From positions 22,501 to 86,500 of the forward strand of contig CAUYUJ010012570.1 of assembly GCA_963575745.1 (NCBI GenBank): a DNA stretch of 64,000 nucleotides, given 5' to 3'. The stretch is from Prorocentrum cordatum (taxonomy: Eukaryota > Sar > Dinophyceae > Prorocentrales > Prorocentraceae). The notes beneath the pieces were generated by a model. That model saw only the letters and a program-made list of their open reading frames with translations. It had not been told where the DNA came from and ran no database searches. Both the position numbers and the translations under genes were made by a program. Position 1 is the stretch's first letter, and every line of letters starts with the position of its first letter. Positions 59,421 through 64,000 of this stretch are shown here, in pieces.

Positions 59421-59770
59421 GTTCCACTGCTCGCAGAACTCAGCTACTCGCAGATTGCCCGGATCCGCCGCGGGGGATTTATTACGATACATGCATAGAT
59501 ACAGACCCGTTTGTGCTTCGGGCATTTGCGAGTAGGCACCTTGCGAATACGGTCGAGCATCTGATTAAGAAACCTTCTCTCGAAAAGCTGGGCCAGCGTT
59601 TCTTGGCCGACTCGCCGGAAAGCTGGCTCGGTTTCTTGAGCGCGTTCGCCCCTCCAGCACTGACACAATGTCTTGGCCAGGTTTGTCTTCAGAGATTTGC
59701 GGAAAGCTGGCCCAGCGTTCTTCGGTGATGATTTTCTGGATCGCATTTTCGGCTGTAGTGGAACGCGCTC
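59421..59770 (+). mobile_element. CC-type element, 350 bp
   Basis: Terminal GCGTTCCACTGCTCGC is inverted in GCTGTAGTGGAACGCG. Inside, GGAAAGCTGGCTCGG and GGAAAGCTGGCCCAGCG repeat, and CCGCCGCGGGGGATTTATTA matches 40560-40585. A8 follows 12 bp later. Confidence 0.55.
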
Positions 59771-59781
59771 GGCGGGTACAG

Positions 59782-59941
59782 TTGAGTCGGGCATGTCCGT
59801 CTACAGGAAAATATGCAAACATACTCAAGAGATAGTCTGGGGACGATGATTCGATTCTTCTTGAATATGCTTGAGCACTTGTTAGTACTAGGACTCAGTT
59901 TGATCCCACAGTCCGCTTGTAGGGGGACATGCCCGACCTAA
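59782..59941 (+). mobile_element. A-family TIR element, copy A8
   Basis: TTGAGTCGGGCATGTCCGTC to GGGGGACATGCCCGACCTAA; core ATAGTCTGGGGACGATG. Flanks GGGTACAG and GGGCATAC agree only in part. Confidence 0.8.
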
Positions 59942-59973
59942 GGGCATACGGGGAGGGTGCAAGCTTCTTGGAT

Positions 59974-60172
59974 CGGCCCGAGCGAAAGGGGGGGATAGGG
60001 AAAGGGGGGGGTACGAAATCTGCTGCATGCAGCTGGTTTCGGCCCCGCCGCTGGGACCATTCCTCGATACATGGGCGCCTCCCGGCGCCGGGAGGCGCTG
60101 GGAAAATCAGCTGCGTGAGCTGATTCTCACCCCCCCCCTTTGCTATCCCCCCCCCGTTCGCCCGGTCCGATT
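59974..60172 (+). mobile_element. Z-family TIR element, copy Z2
   Basis: Shares with Z1 GGGGGGATAGGGAAAGGGGG, CTGCTGCATGCAGCTGG, CATTCCTCGATACATGGGCG and ATCAGCTGCGTGAGCTGAT. No convincing TSD. Confidence 0.75.
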
Positions 60173-60378
60173 GGAATCCCCCCCGCTTCTTAGAAGCCTG
60201 TGCCGCTGCCGGCGCGCCCCTCGCAGCGAGCGCGAGGGGATCCTCCAGCTCGGAGGACGGGCCAGCGCGCGCCGCTGCTGCTCCAGAGGCAGCCGGGATC
60301 CGCAAGGCGGCCGTCCCTGTATCGCTGCCAGCGCGCCCATCGCAGCGAGCGCCAGCGGGTCCTCCAGCTCGGAGGACG

Positions 60379-60560
60379 TCAGCCACGCGCAGAGGGTTTT
60401 AGGGTTAAGTGGGGCCTGTCCCTCTACAGGGGGAATACCAAAAAATAGTCAAACAATAGTAGGGGGACAGGCCCGACTTCAGTCTAGGGGGGGGGGAGGC
60501 TTCTTGGAGCCCCCCCCGCTTCTCAGAAGCCGCGGGCCTCGTCTGCAGATCGAGGGAGGC
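60379..60560 (+). mobile_element. D-family element D6, split by A9, right end lost
   Basis: TCAGCCACGCGCAGAGG, then A9, then GGGGGGGGAGGCTTCTTGG and CTTCTCAGAAGCCGCGGGCC with CGTCTGCAGATCG. The outer right terminus is missing. Confidence 0.6.
60397..60489 (+). mobile_element. A-family element A9, internally deleted
   Basis: Only 77 bp (60405-60481): both TIRs (TTAAGTGGGGCCTGTCCC and GGGGGACAGGCCCGACTTCA) with about 30 bp between them. Flanks TTTTAGGG and GTCTAGGG match at 6 of 8. It sits inside D6. Confidence 0.8.
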
Positions 60561-60574
60561 GCGGCGGCAGAGAG

Positions 60575-60790
60575 GAACCTGCGGCGCTCCGCACGGAGTT
60601 CTCGGACTGGCGCTGAGCCCCCCCCCCCCCTTGGCGGCGCCCGATGCGCCGCCCCTGCGCCGGGGGAGGGAGTCCGGCGCCGATCCGAGAAACATCAGCG
60701 CGGACCTCCGAGAGCGGCGCCCGAGGCGCCGCCCCTGCGCCAGGGCAGGGGGGTCCAGCGCCCATCCGAGAAACATCAGCGCGGACTCCC
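60575..60790 (+). repeat. K-family GC-rich foldbacks, tandem pair K5
   Basis: Two CGCCGATCCGAGAAACATCA / CGCCCATCCGAGAAACATCA units about 80 bp apart, each with GCGCCGCCCCTGCGCC and GCGCGGAC boxes. Confidence 0.55.
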
Positions 60791-61135
60791 GAGAGCGGCA
60801 CGTTCTCTGCAGCACGGGGCTGGACCGAAACGGTGCTCGGGCGATTTCTCGTGGGCCGCCTTCGCCTCGGTGGCGCCTTCGCGCCACAAAGGCGAAGGGA
60901 AGACAAAGAAAACACACGAGGGACAAACGACAGCGAACCGAAAGAAAAGACACCGTTTTGGCTTCGGCCCTGCTCTGCGGCGGCGCTGCGCCTCCGCATC
61001 GAGCGCCCGCCGACCCGCCCCCGGCCAGCCCCGCTGCCCGACGCGGCGCCCCCGCCTCGGCCGGGCGGCGCCCCGCCGGCGGGCGCCGCGCCGCCCGCCG
61101 CGGAGGCGCCGCCCCGCCCGGGGCCGCAGAGGCGC

Positions 61136-61333
61136 GGGAGGGAGGAAAAACCACACAGGCACAATGCATCGTCGATCCCCTCCTCCCCCTCCCCCTCCTC
61201 CCCCTCCTCCTCCTCCCCCTCCTCCTGCTCCTCCTCCTGCTCCTCCTCCTCCTCCTGCTCCTCCTCCTCCTCCTCCTCCTCCTCCTCCTCCTCCTCCTGC
61301 TCCTCCTCCTGCTCCTCCTCCTCCTCCTCCTCA
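61136..61333 (+). repeat. B-family left end running into a (TCC)n microsatellite
   Basis: GGAGGGAGGAAAAACCACAC and GCACAATGCATCGTCGATCC (61136-61180) are the first 45 bp of a B element. The rest is TCC repeat with TGC interruptions to about 61333. Confidence 0.7.
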
Positions 61334-61394
61334 TCCTTCGGCCCGCCCTCGCCCGTGCCGCGTCCTCGGCGTGCTGGCTGGGGGCCAGAGATCC

Positions 61395-61788
61395 AGGCCT
61401 CCCAGAGGGGGTTCGGGGCAGGTGGGGTCGGAGGATCGCGCTGCATCGCCGATGGATCGCCGATGCATCGGCGGTGCGGCACCGCGCGGAGCCCGATCTC
61501 CTCCGCGCTGGCGTTGTCTGTGAATCGCCGACGTCGCCCGGGCATCGCCGATGCATCGGCGATGCATCGGCGCTGCGGCGCGATCCTTCGACCCCATCTA
61601 CTCGGACCCCATCTAGGATTAAGTCGGGCCTGTCCCTCTACAGGGGGAATATTTAAAAAGATAGTCCAAAAATAGTCTGGGGACTATTTTTTGAGTATTG
61701 TTGGGCCATCTTGGAGTACTTTCCGGGTATTTTTTTGTCCACAATCCCCTTGTATGGGGGACACGCCCGACTAAAATCTAGGAGGCCT
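61395..61788 (+). mobile_element. H-family element H4, interrupted by A10
   Basis: AGGCCTCCCAGAGGGGGTTC at the left. The right TIR reads CTCGGACCCCATCTAGGA, is broken by A10 (61619-61775) and resumes as ATCTAGGAGGCCT to 61788. Removing A10 and one ATCTAGGA restores the exact inverse of the H2 left end (AGGCCTCCTAGATGGGGTCC). Confidence 0.85.
61611..61783 (+). mobile_element. A-family TIR element A10, nested in H4, perfect 8-bp TSD
   Basis: 157 bp at 61619-61775 (TTAAGTCGGGCC to GCCCGACTAAA) between ATCTAGGA at 61611-18 and 61776-83. Core ATAGTCTGGGGACTATTTTT. The pre-insertion sequence is known from H2, so the 8-bp TSD is independently verified. Confidence 0.93.
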
Positions 61789-61794
61789 CTAAAG

Positions 61795-61975
61795 TATCCA
61801 ACTCATGGGAAGACATCCGAGCGGCGGCGTGTCGTCGTTTTGCGGCCTCCGAGGGCCCTCGCCGGGCCCTGGGGCCGTCGAGAAGGACGGCTCGGGAGGG
61901 AAACCTGGCCCTGGGGAGCTGGTCGAGACTTCCAGGGGGGCCGCATGGAAACATCCAGGCATCGGATCTCTGGGA
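61795..61975 (+). repeat. Diverged C-family relative
   Basis: GGCCTCCGAGGGCCCTCGCC, GGGCCCTGGGGCCGTCGAG, CCTGGCCCTGGGGAGCTGG and TCGAGACTTCCAGGGGG follow the C core order with many changes. Confidence 0.45.
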
Positions 61976-62041
61976 AAAAGAAGAACTACAATCAACCCGC
62001 ATGGTAAGGATGGGCAACCTTCCCAAGGGTACCCTTGCATC

Positions 62042-62140
62042 CTTGTCTTCTCGGCCCGTCCTTGGCCGCTTTCGCTGGTCGCGCCCCGCTCGAAGACTTC
62101 GACATGGGCGTCCAAGGCCCTTGCATCCTTATCGCGCACC
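62042..62140 (+). repeat. Dispersed repeat shared with 27040-27118
   Basis: TTGGCCGCTTTCGCTGGTCG, ACATGGGCGTCCAAGGCCC and TTGCATCC align with the segment leading into L3. Confidence 0.5.
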
Positions 62141-62218
62141 CTTCCTGTACGGGTCGACTGTGCCCGTGTACCTCCACCCCTGCCTCGTTTGTCCCTCCTG
62201 CAGGCCCGGGGAGCAGCA

Positions 62219-62396
62219 GTGTTTCAGAAGGGGAAAAACACAGACACAATGAATCGTCGATTCCCCAGAAAATATCGGAAAATAGGGGAAGTGGGGGGAG
62301 GGGAAACGAAAACCCAGAAACTATAAGACAAGATAGGGGGAATCATGTTATCTGTGTCTCCGTATTTGTGGTGTGTCCCAGGGCCCCTTCAGTGCT
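62219..62396 (+). mobile_element. B-family TIR element, copy B7
   Basis: 168 bp at 62224-62391. Flanks GTGTT (62219-23) and GTGCT (62392-96), 4 of 5. TCAGAAGGGGAAAAACACAG at the left and GGTGTGTCCCAGGGCCCCTT at the right. Confidence 0.82.
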
Positions 62397-62774
62397 GATG
62401 CCTTCTGGTTTCCCCAACATGCCTGCGTGCGGGCGGGCATCTGGACGTAAAAAAAACATGGTTTTCGGAGTGGCGTCTTGAACCCGGGGTAGGAAAAGTG
62501 CCATGCTTCCGAGAAAAAACGGCGGGGAGTCGGGCCAGGAATGGTGGGCCCCCCGCAGGGGATCCCACTGGGAGTCACAGGGGTGGTCGTTTTCTCGCTG
62601 TCGGCGTTTGCAAGGGTCGGGGATCCGGCGTCTTGAATCCCGGACCCGCCAAAAAAAAAAACGGGGGCTGCCTGCGCCGACGCTGGAGCGCAGGGTGCCC
62701 GCGCCGAGGGTCGCGCGCGGGCGCCCCTCGCCTCCCGTGCGGCGCGCCGCGCGGGTGGCCCCTCGCGGCAGGTC

Positions 62775-63235
62775 GCGATGCCATCGCGCGTGGGGCCCCT
62801 CTCTTTCCGCCGCTCACCTCGGACACTGGAACATATACAGTGCCAGTGGCGGGCGGTTTCTCAATCCCAGGACTGTTTCGAGGGTCAGGGACGACGATGT
62901 CATCGCGCGTGAGGCCCCTCTCTTTTTTTCCGCCGCTCCTCTCGGTTGTGTGGTCCTTCATGGGAGCCTTGTGTGACGCCAGAACCCCTTGCAGCTTTCA
63001 GGATTTCGTCCAGGTTTGGTCTGGGTTTGGATCCCGCCGACTTCACGCTTTGCCCGCCGCCTGTTGTTTGCGTTCGCGTTTGGTCCGCAGGTTCGGCCAG
63101 CTCCGCTGGTTGTTTGCGTTCGCGTCGGGTCCGTATATGTTCCAGTTGCCGAGACTCGGAAACTGGAACATATACACTACCAGTGGCGGGCGGTTTCTCA
63201 ATCCCAGGGCTTTCTTGGGGGTCGGGAGCGACGTC
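62775..63235 (+). repeat. Local repeats with a perfect 15-bp hairpin
   Basis: CATCGCGCGTGGGGCCCCTC (about 62780) recurs at about 62900, and CAGTGGCGGGCGGTTTCTCA with AATCCCAG recurs at about 62843 and 63181. At 63133-63175 GTATATGTTCCAGTT and AACTGGAACATATAC form a perfect 15-bp stem with a 13-nt loop that itself contains CCGAG/CTCGG. Not a recognised family. Confidence 0.65.
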
Positions 63236-63249
63236 GGAGTGGTGTGGTA

Positions 63250-64000
63250 TGTATCTTATGTTCCCCGCTGTCCCGGGGGAACAGCGAAACATGTATACAC
63301 CAGGATCCCGTATGCCCCAGGATCCGCTTTCTCGTGCGAGTATCAGTGCGGGGCCCGGGGCGGGTCACGCCCAGCCCGGCCAAAAACACGATGGACAGAC
63401 GACATTCGGGGGCGGAAAAGAGGGGGGTGATGGCTAGGGGGGGGTGGATGTCATGGCGTGGGCCACGATAGTTCCCCAGATTCCATGGCGCCTCTTCTCA
63501 GTTCCTTGCGTCCCTGACCCCCCTCGCCGGACCGCGCGCATGCCGACGGTCATGATTTACACCCCCCCCTCTTGGACACCCCCCTCTTGGTCGCTCCCGA
63601 TGTCAGCTCGCAGGGCACGGCGTGCCTCCGGGGCCTCAACGCCGCGGCCCCGCGGAGCAGGCACTCCCGACCGTGGTCTCCGCCGTCCGTCGCGCGAAGC
63701 CCGCGTCGGGGGGGCCCCCTCGGGGCCCCCTTGGGGCCAGAGCGGGGGCTGTGGAGCCCATTGGTGCCCGCATCGTGGGCCACCGCAGGGTCATCTCGGG
63801 GCCTCACTGGGGCCATCCCGGGGCCTACCTCCCACCGACCCCCGCTGCTTGGCCGCTCTTGGGCCCTTTGGACCCTGGGGCGTCACAAGCCCACCGAAGC
63901 CCGCACTGGCAGGAATGCCATACTGTCTGACGCACGCGTGGTGCTTCTATGGATCTGACCTTCTTGGAGGCATCCGGGGAGAAGGTCTTCGGCCATCTTG
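63250..64000. other. Unassigned stretch, V-like repeats at the end
   Basis: 63690-63860 and 63950-64000 contain GGGGCC(T/A)C and GGCCATC units like the V satellite at 37425. No gene supported. Confidence 0.3.

Noticed and set aside
60390-60410. TTTTAGGGTTAAG as a telomere-like (TTTAGGG) trace
   Set aside because: A single unit formed by the junction of D6 and A9.

Overview
This window comes from a dinoflagellate nuclear genome and consists almost entirely of repeats. The strongest evidence is at 43195-43215: the dinoflagellate spliced-leader (SL) sequence (CCGTAGCCATTTTGG then CTCAAG) forms the exact 5' end of a retrotransposed element. GC-rich composition, very low gene density and LINE-type proteins with a RanBP2-like zinc finger fit the same picture. 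I found no intact host gene, rRNA, tRNA or CRISPR array.

The main coding region is one non-LTR (LINE-like) retrotransposon at 43180-49570 on the + strand. It runs from SL to poly(A) and is bracketed by a perfect 15-bp target-site duplication (TSD). It encodes a zinc-finger/coiled-coil ORF, an endonuclease/exonuclease/phosphatase (EEP) domain, a reverse transcriptase (YVDD box), an RNase H and C-terminal zinc-ribbon motifs. Frameshifts, one in-frame stop and a lost RNase H catalytic glutamate break it. Decayed pieces of other retroelements lie at 20890-21227 (+), 36261-36626 (+, YADD) and 51588-52800 (-, YADD). A possible exon remnant of a cation channel is at 21346-21640, and unassigned coding-like patches lie at 25558-26347 and 34440-34976.

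Most of the rest is short non-autonomous elements with terminal inverted repeats (TIRs), about 130-250 bp long. I define them by copy-to-copy comparison within the window and name them A to Z. Several have convincing TSDs: A (10 copies, 8 bp), B (7 full copies, 5 bp), D (5-6 copies, 5 bp), E (palindromic, 5 bp), G (7 copies, about 6 bp), C (4 copies, 184 bp, 2 bp), J and L (9 bp), Z (10 bp). They are nested: C in B (11.0-11.4 kb), B in D (33.2-33.5 kb), E in D (40.8-41.2 kb), A in H (61.4-61.8 kb), A in D (60.4 kb) and G in J (54.9-55.2 kb).

Layout: 1-12 kb, elements B, L, F, G, D, K with long GGA/TCC tracts. 12.5-14 kb, a 766-bp dispersed repeat between TTG-rich tracts, then minisatellites to 15 kb. 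15.8-16.8 kb, an I element and a C-H-C inverted block. 19.6-20.0 kb, a 350-bp GGA tract. 22.0-24.6 kb, TG and CAT microsatellites and a 15-unit 90-bp satellite. 25-36 kb, scattered elements. 37.4-38.2 kb, a degenerate GGCCTCTTGG satellite. 38.3-40.5 kb, duplicated GCC arrays around 73-bp and GAGGCT arrays. 43-49.6 kb, the LINE. 51-53 kb, a decayed minus-strand retroelement. 53-64 kb, a second copy of the 766-bp repeat and many nested elements.
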